From: UBA3792 sp964426415
GTDB lineage: Bacteria; Bacillota; Clostridia; Christensenellales; CAG-138
DNA: 64,000 nt
Direction: 5' to 3'
Assembly (NCBI GenBank): GCA_964426415.1
Contig: CAYRQM010000003.1
Coordinates: 15,706 to 79,705 of the forward strand
The notes under the pieces were generated by a model, which was not told the origin of the DNA, did not search any database, and saw only the letters and a list, made by a program, of their open reading frames with translations. This document shows positions 27,875 to 35,593 of the stretch, one piece after another. The position numbers and the translations under genes are program-made. The stretch's first letter is position 1. Each line of letters opens with the position of its first letter.

Positions 27875-28821
27875 GATAACTCCTTTTGTATGACGTCCAA
27901 CACGGCATCTTCGAGCGCGTTCAAATCGGGATATGCGTCCACCGAAAACCACTGCGTGTTGGGGTTGCGGCGAAACCACGTCAGCTGCCGCTTGGCAAAA
28001 TGGCGCGTCGCCAGTTTGATTGCCTGCTTCGCCGCATCAAGCGTTACGCGCCCGACATAGGCGTCGTAAAGCTGTGCGTAGCCGATGGATTGCAGCGCGG
28101 GCAATTCGGGCGTTAAGCCCTGATCAAAGAGCCCGTATGCTTCCGCCACAAGCCCGTTTTGAACCATCGCATCGACCCGCTCATCGATGCGCGCATACAA
28201 CGTTTGCCGATTCATCGTGAGCCCGATGCGCAAAACGTGAACCCGTTGGGTTTCCTCCTGCACCGCTTGAAAGCGGCGGTTCAGCGCGGAAATGGGCTGC
28301 CCCGTGATGCGATAGACCTCTAACGCACGCACAACGCGCTTTGCGTCATTTGGATGCAGCCGCGACGCCGTTTCCGCATCGACCTTCTGCAGCGACAAAA
28401 ACACGGCGTTCTTGTCCGCTTCGTAATCTGATTCGATGGCGGTGCGTATCGCCGCGTCAGAGGGCGCGCAGAACGTCATATCGGCAAAGATTGCGTCGCA
28501 GTACATGCCGCTGCCGCCCACCACGATGGGCAGACGGCGTCTTGAGAGAACGTCGTCCAGCGCAGCGTTTGCAAGCGTTTTAAACTGCGCCACCGAAAAC
28601 GACGTGTCCGTCACATCCGCGCAGTCCAAAAGATGATGCGGCACGCCCTGTCGCTCCGCCAAGGTGGGCTTTGCCGAGCCGACGTCCAGCCCGCGATAGA
28701 CGGCGACGGAGTCCGCCGAAAGGATTTCGCCGTCCAATCGCTTTGCAAGCTGTACGGAAAGCGCGGTTTTGTGGCACGCGGTGGGCCCCACCACGCAAAC
28801 CACAAGCGGCAAACGGCTCAT
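27871..28821 (-). CDS. miaA: tRNA dimethylallyltransferase MiaA
   Basis: A 316-residue enzyme that adds dimethylallyl to A37 of tRNAs reading UNN codons. The P-loop is VVGPTACHKTALSVQLAKRL (a PTA-type loop; GPTACHKT instead of the usual GPTASGKT). The substrate motifs ILSADSVAVYRGLDVGSAKP, VGGSGMYCDAI and NDAKRVVRALEVYRITGQPI follow, with RQLTWFRRN at the end. The next enzyme of the pathway, MiaB, is encoded at the head of the same operon. Overlaps of 4 nt occur on both sides. Confidence 0.93.
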   Translation of the reverse strand: MSRLPLVVCVVGPTACHKTALSVQLAKRLDGEILSADSVAVYRGLDVGSAKPTLAERQGVPHHLLDCADVTDTSFSVAQFKTLANAALDDVLSRRRLPIVVGGSGMYCDAIFADMTFCAPSDAAIRTAIESDYEADKNAVFLSLQKVDAETASRLHPNDAKRVVRALEVYRITGQPISALNRRFQAVQEETQRVHVLRIGLTMNRQTLYARIDERVDAMVQNGLVAEAYGLFDQGLTPELPALQSIGYAQLYDAYVGRVTLDAAKQAIKLATRHFAKRQLTWFRRNPNTQWFSVDAYPDLNALEDAVLDVIQKELS

Positions 28822-30644
28822 ACGATCCTCCGAAACATTTTCTCAAGCTCCGTCTTGGTGATGCGCACCAGCACGGGCCGTCCGTGCGGACACGTCAACG
28901 GCAGCTCGCCGTTCAAAAATGCGGCAAGCAGCGCTTGGATTTCGGCTTCCGAAACACGCTCGCCCGCCTTGATTGCGTGCTTGCACGCACATTGCATCAT
29001 GCGGCTCTTGGTGAGCGCTTCCTTTGGGTTGGCGTTTGGCACCTGCAAAATGTCCAGCACGGCGTGCAGATAGGATTCTTGCAGCATGACCCCGTTCAAA
29101 ACGGGAACGGCGTTTAGCTCGACGCGCAAAGCGTCCGCAAGGCGAATGGAAAAGCCCAGCGCGGCAATATCTTTATCGTTTGCCTGAAGGCAAGCCAGCT
29201 CGGAGGGTGTCAGCGTCACCGTAAGCGGCAGCAGCAGCGACTGTGCGCCGATGCTGATTTCGCGGGCGGAAAGCTGTTGATACAGCTTGCGCTCGTGGGC
29301 GGCGTGCTGATCGACCAAGAACAGGTCGTCGCCGCGGGTGACGAGCCAGTATGCCGAAAATGCGCAGCCGACGATTTGGATGGGGACGTCGGACACAAGC
29401 GGCACAGAGACGGGCGTTTGCAGCTTCGCGCTTGGCGGCGTCTGCACCGAAAACGTGGGCACCTCCCCCACCCTGCCCGTGGAAACGAACGACGACAGCG
29501 TGCCGCTCGCTTCGTGCATGGCGTAGGTTTGGCGTGCGGACGGCGGCGCGTCGAAGGGTCGCTTTGGCGCAAAGGCTGCGGCGTCCGAATGCATAGTGGT
29601 GGGCGGTTCGATTTGGCGCGGCGTGATCGTTTGCAGCGCGTCTTCCACATGCCCCTGCGTTGCCGTCAAAGCCAATTTGCACGCCGCCAGCACCGAAGTG
29701 AACACGCGATTGTCCTCTGCAAAGCGGACTTCGGTTTTGGCGGGATGGACGTTCACGTCCACTTCACGCGGCGAAATGGTCAAATTCAGCACGAAGAACG
29801 GGAATCGACCAACCAGCAGCCGCGTATCATACGCCTGTTGTACGGCGGCGGAAAGAGCGGCGGAACGAATGGAGCGCCCGTTGACGAACAGCGTTTGGTA
29901 TGCACGCGTGTTTTTGGACAGCTCCGGCAGCCCCAAGTACCCCGTGACGCGCAGATAGCCGTTGTCGTAGGAGACGGGAATGACCTGCTCGCCCACGGAC
30001 TTGCCGTAGACGCAAAACAACGTGTTGAAAAGATCGCCGTCGCCATAGGTTTCGTAGACCGTGCGGTCGTCGTTGGTGTAGCGAAACGACACGTCGGGAC
30101 GCGCCAAGATCATCTTTGCCAGATAGTCGCCGATGTACCCCGCTTCCGTGCGGGTCGATTTGAGGAATTTGAGCCGTGCGGGCACGGCGGCAAACAGCGC
30201 CTCCACCAAAAATGTGGTGCCGTACACGCAGGCGGCTTCTTCTTCGGAGAGGACGACGCCGTTTTCCAACACCAGTTTGTCGCCGACCTCGGCGTCCTTC
30301 GGTCGTGTCGTCATGGTCACGCGGGATACGGCGGCAATGGACGCCAACGCTTCGCCGCGAAAGCCCAGCGTCGTGATGCGTTCCAAATCCTCTGCGGCGG
30401 AAATCTTGCTGGTGGCGTGGCGCAAAAAGGCATTTTTGCACTCCTCGCGTGGAATGCCGCAGCCGTTGTCGGTCACCGAAAGGCTTTGCATCCCGCCGCC
30501 GCGCACCGCGACGGTGATTGCCGTTGCGCCTGCGTCCAACGCGTTTTCGACCAACTCCTTCACCACGGACGCGGGGCGTTCGACCACCTCGCCCGCGGCA
30601 ATCATGTTGGCGATATGCGGTTTCAGAACAACAATGCGGCTCAT
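28818..30644 (-). CDS. mutL: DNA mismatch repair protein MutL
   Basis: A 608-residue GHKL ATPase that couples MutS to strand incision. The N-terminal ATPase motifs are ELVENALDAGAT, VTDNGCGIPRE and TLGFRGEALASIAAVS, followed by the S5-fold (VDVNVHPAKTEVRF). The C-terminal dimerisation domain has VDQHAAHERKLYQ, CACKHAIKAGE and CPHGRP. It is therefore an endonuclease-type MutL, but the last Glu of the DQHA-x2-E-x4-E motif is Gln here. It starts inside the mutS stop (ATGA). Confidence 0.93.
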   Translation of the reverse strand: MSRIVVLKPHIANMIAAGEVVERPASVVKELVENALDAGATAITVAVRGGGMQSLSVTDNGCGIPREECKNAFLRHATSKISAAEDLERITTLGFRGEALASIAAVSRVTMTTRPKDAEVGDKLVLENGVVLSEEEAACVYGTTFLVEALFAAVPARLKFLKSTRTEAGYIGDYLAKMILARPDVSFRYTNDDRTVYETYGDGDLFNTLFCVYGKSVGEQVIPVSYDNGYLRVTGYLGLPELSKNTRAYQTLFVNGRSIRSAALSAAVQQAYDTRLLVGRFPFFVLNLTISPREVDVNVHPAKTEVRFAEDNRVFTSVLAACKLALTATQGHVEDALQTITPRQIEPPTTMHSDAAAFAPKRPFDAPPSARQTYAMHEASGTLSSFVSTGRVGEVPTFSVQTPPSAKLQTPVSVPLVSDVPIQIVGCAFSAYWLVTRGDDLFLVDQHAAHERKLYQQLSAREISIGAQSLLLPLTVTLTPSELACLQANDKDIAALGFSIRLADALRVELNAVPVLNGVMLQESYLHAVLDILQVPNANPKEALTKSRMMQCACKHAIKAGERVSEAEIQALLAAFLNGELPLTCPHGRPVLVRITKTELEKMFRRIV

Positions 30645-33241
30645 TTTTCGGCTCCCAATGCGTCAAGATAGGAATGGAGCTTTAGAAAAGCGTCCATCGG
30701 CGTCATTTCGTTCAGATTCAGTTTGTTGAGGTCGTTCAGGATGGACGTTTCCACCACCGATTGCGACGTTTGCGGCTTGCTTTGTTGTCGATCGGCGCCC
30801 TGCACCAACAGGTCGGACTGCTCAATTTCGGAAAGAATCTCTTTGGCGCGGCGGATGACCGTCTCGGGTAGGCCCGCCAGCTTCGCCACTTGAATGCCAA
30901 AGCTCTTGTCGGCACTGCCGCGCACGATTTTGCGCAAAAACAGGATGTCGTCGCCAATCTCTTTGACCTGAATGCGATAGTTGATGACCCCGTCCAGCTT
31001 ACCTTCCAGCTCGGATAGCTCGTGATAGTGCGTGGCAAACAGCGTTTTCGCGCCGCACAAGATTGGGTCTGCAATGTGCTCCAACACCGACCACGCGATG
31101 CTCAGCCCGTCATAGGTGCTGGTGCCGCGTCCGATCTCGTCCAAAATGAGCAGGCTTTTCTTGGTGGCGTTGTGGATGATATTCGCCATTTCGCTCATTT
31201 CCACCATGAACGTACTTTGCCCCGAAGCCAAGTCGTCGCTCGCGCCGATGCGGGTGAAAATGCGATCGACGACGCCAATCTGCGCCGCGTCGGCAGGCAC
31301 GAACGAACCGAGATGCGCCATCAGCGTAATCAACGCCACCTGCCGCATGTAGGTGGATTTGCCCGCCATGTTCGGCCCCGTCACGATGAGCAACCGATTC
31401 GCTTCGGTGTCCAACAGCACATCGTTTGGAATGAAACCGTCCTTTTGCGCGCGTTCCACAATGGGATGCCGTCCGTTTTCGATGCGGATGATCGGCTCGT
31501 TCACAATTTCGGGCTTGACATAGCGGTTGGAAACGGCAACCTCGGCAAGCGATTGCAACACGTCCAACGTGGCAAGCAGCCGCGCATCCTCCTGCAGCCG
31601 TTCCGTGCAGGCAAGCAGCGCTTCTTTGAGATCGCCAAACAGCTGCGTTTCCAATTCGTACAGACGGTCGGCGGCGCCGACAATCTTTTGTTCCAATTCT
31701 TTGAGCTCGGGCGTGCAGTATCGCTCGGCGTTTGCCAAGGTTTGCCTGCGCTCGTAGTAATACGGCACGTTTGCAACGAAGGATTTGGATACCTCGATGT
31801 AGTAGCCAAAGACACGGTTGTAGCCGATGCGCAGCGTCTTGATGCCCGTCGCTTCGCGTTCCCGCGTGACGATGTTGTCCAGCCAATCCTTACTGTCGGA
31901 GGAAATGGCGCGCAGCTCGTCCACCTCGGCATTGTAGCCCTTGCGAATCAAGCCGCCGTCCTTGACGTTGATGGGCGGATTCGGGTCAACAACCGTTTCC
32001 ATGAGCCCCACCACGTCGTCCATCGGGTCGAGCGTGCGGGAAATTTGGTCGATGAGCGCGGCAGGAATCCCAAACAGCAGCATGGTGATAGGCGTGATCT
32101 GACGGAGCGAATTGGACAGCGCAATGCAGTCGCGCCCGCCGATGGTGCCATACGCAATCTTGCTGGTCAAGCGCTCGACGTCATAGATGGCGTCCAAAAA
32201 TTCGCGCAGAGAGCGGCGCGTGCGCAGATCGGCATAGAAGGCGTCGACCGCTGCAAGCCGCGCTTCGATGTCGTCCTTGCTTTGCAGCGGGCAATCGACC
32301 CAGTTGCGCAGCATCCGTGCGCCCATGCTCGTTTTCGTCGCGTCCAAAAGATGCAGAAGCGTGCTCTTTTTGCTGCCGCCAAAGCGCAGCGGCTGCGTCA
32401 GCTCCAAATTGCGCCGCGTGGAACCGTCCAGCTGCAGATACGACGAACGGTTTAAGAATCGAATCGCGTGAATGTGCGACAGCCCGTTCTTTTGCGTGTC
32501 TTCTAAATATTGCAACAGCGCGCCTGCCGCACCGACGGCAAGCTGCTTGCCATCCAGCCCATATCCATTCAGCGACGCGACGCCAAAGTGGCGCATCAAC
32601 CGCGTCTTTGCCTGTTCGGGCTGAAAGCGGACGTTGGGCATTTTTTCGATGTATGCCACGGATTGTAAACGCTTTTTGAGGTAATCCTGCTCGAATACCG
32701 ATTCGTTGACGACGATTTCGGTGGGCGCCAATCGCGTCAGCTCGTCCAAAAGGTCGGCGGTGGCGTTCGCGCCGTACAGCTCGCAGGTGCAAAAAGCGCC
32801 CGTGGAAACGTCCGCATAGGCATAGCCGATGCCGTTTGCCGTATAGTTCACGGCGAAGATGTAGTTGTTTGTGGCGCCGTCCAGCATCTTTTCTTCGATG
32901 ATGGTGCCGGGCGTGATGACGCGGGTGACGGAACGGGTGACCAGCCCCTTTGCCAAAGCAGGGTCTTCCATTTGTTCGCAGATGGCGACCTTGTGCCCCG
33001 CTTGAATCATTTTGTTGATGTAGGTATCGACGGAATGATAGGGTACGCCGCACATGGGGGCGCGTTCTGGCTGCCCGCAGTCGCGCCCGGTCAGGGTCAG
33101 CTCCAAGATTTTGGCGCCTTCCACCGCGTCCTCAAAAAACAGTTCGTAAAAGTCGCCCAAGCGGTAGAACAGGAAGCAGTCGGGATATTGCGTCTTGACT
33201 TCCATGTACTGCCGCATCATCGGCGTCAGGTCGTTGGTCAT
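30641..33241 (-). CDS. mutS: DNA mismatch repair protein MutS
   Basis: An 866-residue mismatch sensor of normal MutS1 length. The mismatch-binding Phe-x-Glu lies in RLGDFYELFFEDAVEGAKIL. The connector and clamp domains are followed by the ABC-type ATPase with Walker A TGPNMAGKSTYMRQVALITL, signature STFMVEMSEMA, Walker B LLILDEIGRGTSTYDGLS and FATHYHEL. A C-terminal segment (QSKPQTSQSVVETS) probably leads to the tetramerisation or beta-clamp region. It overlaps ylbF and mutL by 4 nt on each side. Confidence 0.96.
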   Translation of the reverse strand: MTNDLTPMMRQYMEVKTQYPDCFLFYRLGDFYELFFEDAVEGAKILELTLTGRDCGQPERAPMCGVPYHSVDTYINKMIQAGHKVAICEQMEDPALAKGLVTRSVTRVITPGTIIEEKMLDGATNNYIFAVNYTANGIGYAYADVSTGAFCTCELYGANATADLLDELTRLAPTEIVVNESVFEQDYLKKRLQSVAYIEKMPNVRFQPEQAKTRLMRHFGVASLNGYGLDGKQLAVGAAGALLQYLEDTQKNGLSHIHAIRFLNRSSYLQLDGSTRRNLELTQPLRFGGSKKSTLLHLLDATKTSMGARMLRNWVDCPLQSKDDIEARLAAVDAFYADLRTRRSLREFLDAIYDVERLTSKIAYGTIGGRDCIALSNSLRQITPITMLLFGIPAALIDQISRTLDPMDDVVGLMETVVDPNPPINVKDGGLIRKGYNAEVDELRAISSDSKDWLDNIVTREREATGIKTLRIGYNRVFGYYIEVSKSFVANVPYYYERRQTLANAERYCTPELKELEQKIVGAADRLYELETQLFGDLKEALLACTERLQEDARLLATLDVLQSLAEVAVSNRYVKPEIVNEPIIRIENGRHPIVERAQKDGFIPNDVLLDTEANRLLIVTGPNMAGKSTYMRQVALITLMAHLGSFVPADAAQIGVVDRIFTRIGASDDLASGQSTFMVEMSEMANIIHNATKKSLLILDEIGRGTSTYDGLSIAWSVLEHIADPILCGAKTLFATHYHELSELEGKLDGVINYRIQVKEIGDDILFLRKIVRGSADKSFGIQVAKLAGLPETVIRRAKEILSEIEQSDLLVQGADRQQSKPQTSQSVVETSILNDLNKLNLNEMTPMDAFLKLHSYLDALGAEK

Positions 33242-33567
33242 ACGTTCTCCCTATGTTCGCAGTCGGAATGGCAGGTGCTGCAGTTGCAGTCGCACGGCAT
33301 GGTCATAACGGCGCGCTCCAAAAGCGCTTTTTCCATGGATTCCTTCGCGTCGAAGTATTGCTGATACAGCGCATTTTTGGAAATGCAGCCGGAGAGATAT
33401 TCGACGTCGTTGGTGAGCCGAATCGCCTCGGCGGCGTCGTATGCCTCGTCTTGCAGCAGCGTGACCAGCGCCTGCGACTTTTCGTGATATTCGTCAATGA
33501 TTTTCATGAGCGCCGCATCCTTGCGGACTTGTTCGGACAGCTCCAGATAGCGTTTCAGTTCATCCAT
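33238..33567 (-). CDS. ylbF: YlbF/YmcA (RicF/RicA) family protein with Cys-rich tail
   Basis: A 109-residue helical protein. The N-terminal 85 residues (RYLELSEQVRKDAALMKIID, then YDAAEAIRLTNDVEYLSGCI) match the YlbF/YmcA domain. In Bacillus, RicA and RicF form with RicT (YaaT) an Fe-S complex that stimulates RNase Y. The C-terminus carries CDCNCSTCHSDC, a dense cysteine cluster consistent with Fe-S binding. Its place between miaB and mutS is common in Clostridia. It overlaps miaB by 8 nt and mutS by 4 nt. Confidence 0.83.
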   Translation of the reverse strand: MDELKRYLELSEQVRKDAALMKIIDEYHEKSQALVTLLQDEAYDAAEAIRLTNDVEYLSGCISKNALYQQYFDAKESMEKALLERAVMTMPCDCNCSTCHSDCEHRENV

Positions 33568-34972
33568 GGATCATTTCCCCCAACAGTGAATTCTTTTCGA
33601 TGCGATCGACCCGCACCGTGACATAGTGATCAAACAGCACAGGCGAGCCCGCAAAGTAGACCATTTTGAAATTGTTGTACTTGCCAAAGAGCATCGTGGT
33701 TTCGCCGCGCGCGTCGCAGCCCTCGACCAGCACTTCGCCGACGTGCCCCAAATACTTGCGGTTGTTCTCCCCCGTCTTTTTCGCCTGCAGCGCGTTCAGC
33801 GTTTGCAGCCGTTGCTTTTTGACCGATTCGGGCACTTGATCGGGCATGGAAGCAGCGACGGTGCCGACACGGGGCGAATAGGCAAAGGTGAAGGCGGCGG
33901 CAAACCCCACTTCGTCAATGAGCGAAAGCGTTTCTTGGTATTCGGCGTCCGTCTCGCCCGGAAAGCCTACGATCACATCGGTGGTGAATTCGATGTCGGG
34001 CACCAATGCGCGAAGCCGTTCGATGATGGTAAGATACGACGCGCGCGTGTATTTGCGGTTCATGCGTTTGAGCACCGCGTCACTGCCCGACTGCACGGGC
34101 AAATGCACATGGTGGCAAACGTGATTGCATTCTGCGATGGCTTGCATGACGTCCTCGGTCAAATCCTTGGGATGTGAGGACATAAAGCGCAAACGCTTCA
34201 GCCCTGCGACGTCGTTGAGCTGTCGCAGCAGCGTCGCAAACGAAATGCCGTCTGGAATATCGTTTCCGTACGAGTTGACGTTTTGCCCAAGCAGGGTGAT
34301 TTCCGAAACGCCCGCGGCGCAAAGCGCGGTCATTTCGGCGCGAATGTCCTCGGGACGGCGGCTGCGCTCACGTCCGCGCACATAGGGCACGATGCAGTAG
34401 GAGCAGAAGTTGTTGCAGCCGTACATGATATTGACAAAAGCGGAACGCGGATTGTCGCGCAGCATCGGCAATCCTTCCGCAATGGCGAAGTCGGATTCGT
34501 CGGTGACGGCAAGGCGTTCGCCGTTGCGCACCTTGGAAAACAGCTCAGGCAGCCGATACAGCACATGGGTGCCAAAGATGAGATTGACGTGCGGGAACCG
34601 ACGCAAAAGCTTTTTTGCCATGCCGTCCTGCTGCATCATGCAGCCGCAAATGCCGATAATCAGCCCCGGATTGGCTTGCTTTTGATCTTTGAGCGCGCCG
34701 ATATTGCCCATGAGCCGCTTTTCGGCATGGTCGCGCACGCAGCAGGTGTTGTACAAAATGACGTTGGCAGATTCCTTGCAGTCGGCTTCCAAATAGCCAA
34801 TCTCGCTTAAGACGCCCTTGATGGTTTCGCTGTCGCGGACGTTCATTTGGCAGCCAAACGTTTCGACAAAAAAAGTTTGGTGCAGCGGTGCAAGCTCGGC
34901 ACAAAGTGATTCTGCAATGGATTTCTGACGCTGTAATTCGGATGCGGGGACAAAAACACGTTCTGACATCAT
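33560..34972 (-). CDS. miaB: tRNA-2-methylthio-N6-dimethylallyladenosine synthase MiaB
   Basis: A 470-residue radical-SAM methylthiotransferase. The N-terminal domain holds three auxiliary-cluster cysteines (ETFGCQMNVRDSE, LYNTCCVRDHAEKR, GICGCMMQ). The radical-SAM motif is YGCNNFCSYCIVPYVRGRE, and a TRAM domain ends the protein. MiaB acts on the i6A37 made by MiaA, encoded downstream. Two ATG codons occur in tandem at 34972 and 34969, with AGGAG upstream of both. It is the promoter-proximal gene of the mutS/mutL operon. Confidence 0.95.
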   Translation of the reverse strand: MMSERVFVPASELQRQKSIAESLCAELAPLHQTFFVETFGCQMNVRDSETIKGVLSEIGYLEADCKESANVILYNTCCVRDHAEKRLMGNIGALKDQKQANPGLIIGICGCMMQQDGMAKKLLRRFPHVNLIFGTHVLYRLPELFSKVRNGERLAVTDESDFAIAEGLPMLRDNPRSAFVNIMYGCNNFCSYCIVPYVRGRERSRRPEDIRAEMTALCAAGVSEITLLGQNVNSYGNDIPDGISFATLLRQLNDVAGLKRLRFMSSHPKDLTEDVMQAIAECNHVCHHVHLPVQSGSDAVLKRMNRKYTRASYLTIIERLRALVPDIEFTTDVIVGFPGETDAEYQETLSLIDEVGFAAAFTFAYSPRVGTVAASMPDQVPESVKKQRLQTLNALQAKKTGENNRKYLGHVGEVLVEGCDARGETTMLFGKYNNFKMVYFAGSPVLFDHYVTVRVDRIEKNSLLGEMIHG

Positions 34973-34995
34973 ACGACTCCTATTTTGTTCTTTTC

Positions 34996-35024
34996 ATTTT
35001 ACATCAAAACGTTGGTTCTCACAA
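34996..35024 (-). promoter_or_regulatory. Promoter of the miaB-ylbF-mutS-mutL-miaA-ALRP operon
   Basis: On the minus strand TTGTGA (35019-35024), 17 bp, TAAAAT (34996-35001). All six downstream genes overlap by 4-8 nt, so this is probably the only promoter for about 8.3 kb. Confidence 0.65.
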
Positions 35025-35034
35025 GTCCTACTTT

Positions 35035-35064
35035 TGCAAGTTGCAAAATTTGGCGGTTATAGTT
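35035..35064 (+). promoter_or_regulatory. Possible sigma-G promoter of the SASP genes
   Basis: TGCAAG (35035-35040), 17 bp, TATAGTT (35058-35064) resembles the sigma-G pattern TGnATR/CATAnTA, with one mismatch in the -35 and two in the -10. Forespore expression of SASP genes is the rule, which raises the prior. A sigma-A-like reading (TTGCAA-18-TATAGT) overlaps it. Confidence 0.4.
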
Positions 35065-35117
35065 TTTTTCAAACTGCAGAAATTAAGAGCATCACAAAAA
35101 CAAAGGAGGTGAAACAC

Positions 35118-35309
35118 ATGGCACGTAACGGCGCATTGGTTCCCGAATCCAAGAGCAAGCTGCAGTCGTTCAAGAGCGAAGTCGCTTCTTCCCTCAACAT
35201 CGACCTGAAGCAGGGCTACAACGGCGATCTGACCTCTCGTGAGGCAGGCAGCATCGGTGGCGAAATGGTGAAGCGCATGATCGCGTATGCGGAGAAAAAC
35301 CTTCACTAA
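35118..35309 (+). CDS. Alpha/beta-type small acid-soluble spore protein, first copy
   Basis: A 63-residue SASP that coats and protects spore DNA. The family signatures are present: FKSEVASSLNIDLKQGYNGD, then LTSREAGSIGGEMVKRMI. The Glu within the KSEVA germination-protease cleavage region is present. The ATG has AAAGGAGGTG upstream. A close paralogue follows 22 nt later, so both probably share one transcript. Confidence 0.95.
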   Translation: MARNGALVPESKSKLQSFKSEVASSLNIDLKQGYNGDLTSREAGSIGGEMVKRMIAYAEKNLH

Positions 35310-35331
35310 TCATTGAAAGGAGAACTCTACG

Positions 35332-35544
35332 ATGGCAAGAAACGGAGCTTTGATCCCCGAAAGCAAGCAAGCCTTGCAAAGCTTCAAAAGTGAAGTAGCG
35401 AATTCGTTGAATATCGACCTCAAGCAGGGCTATAATGGCGACCTTACCTCCCGCGAAGCCGGTTCGATTGGCGGCGAGATGGTCAAGCGTATGATCGCAT
35501 ATGCACAAAATAACATGGTTGATTCCAAGTCCATGATGAGATAA
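35332..35544 (+). CDS. Alpha/beta-type small acid-soluble spore protein, second copy
   Basis: A 70-residue SASP almost identical to its neighbour over the first 57 residues (MARNGALIPESKQALQSFKS; then NIDLKQGYNGDLTSREAGS), with a longer tail (NNMVDSKSMMR). The DNA differs much more than the protein, for example synonymous changes throughout, so the duplication is old. AAGGAG precedes the ATG. A strong bidirectional terminator follows. Confidence 0.95.
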   Translation: MARNGALIPESKQALQSFKSEVANSLNIDLKQGYNGDLTSREAGSIGGEMVKRMIAYAQNNMVDSKSMMR

Positions 35545-35565
35545 AGGATCGATCGATTCCATGCG

Positions 35566-35593
35566 AAAATCGCCGCCTCGTGCGGCGATTTTT
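35566..35593. terminator. Bidirectional terminator between the SASP genes and recG
   Basis: AAAATCGCCGC, loop CTCGT, GCGGCGATTTTT: an 11 bp stem with T runs in both directions, lying between convergent genes. Confidence 0.88.
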
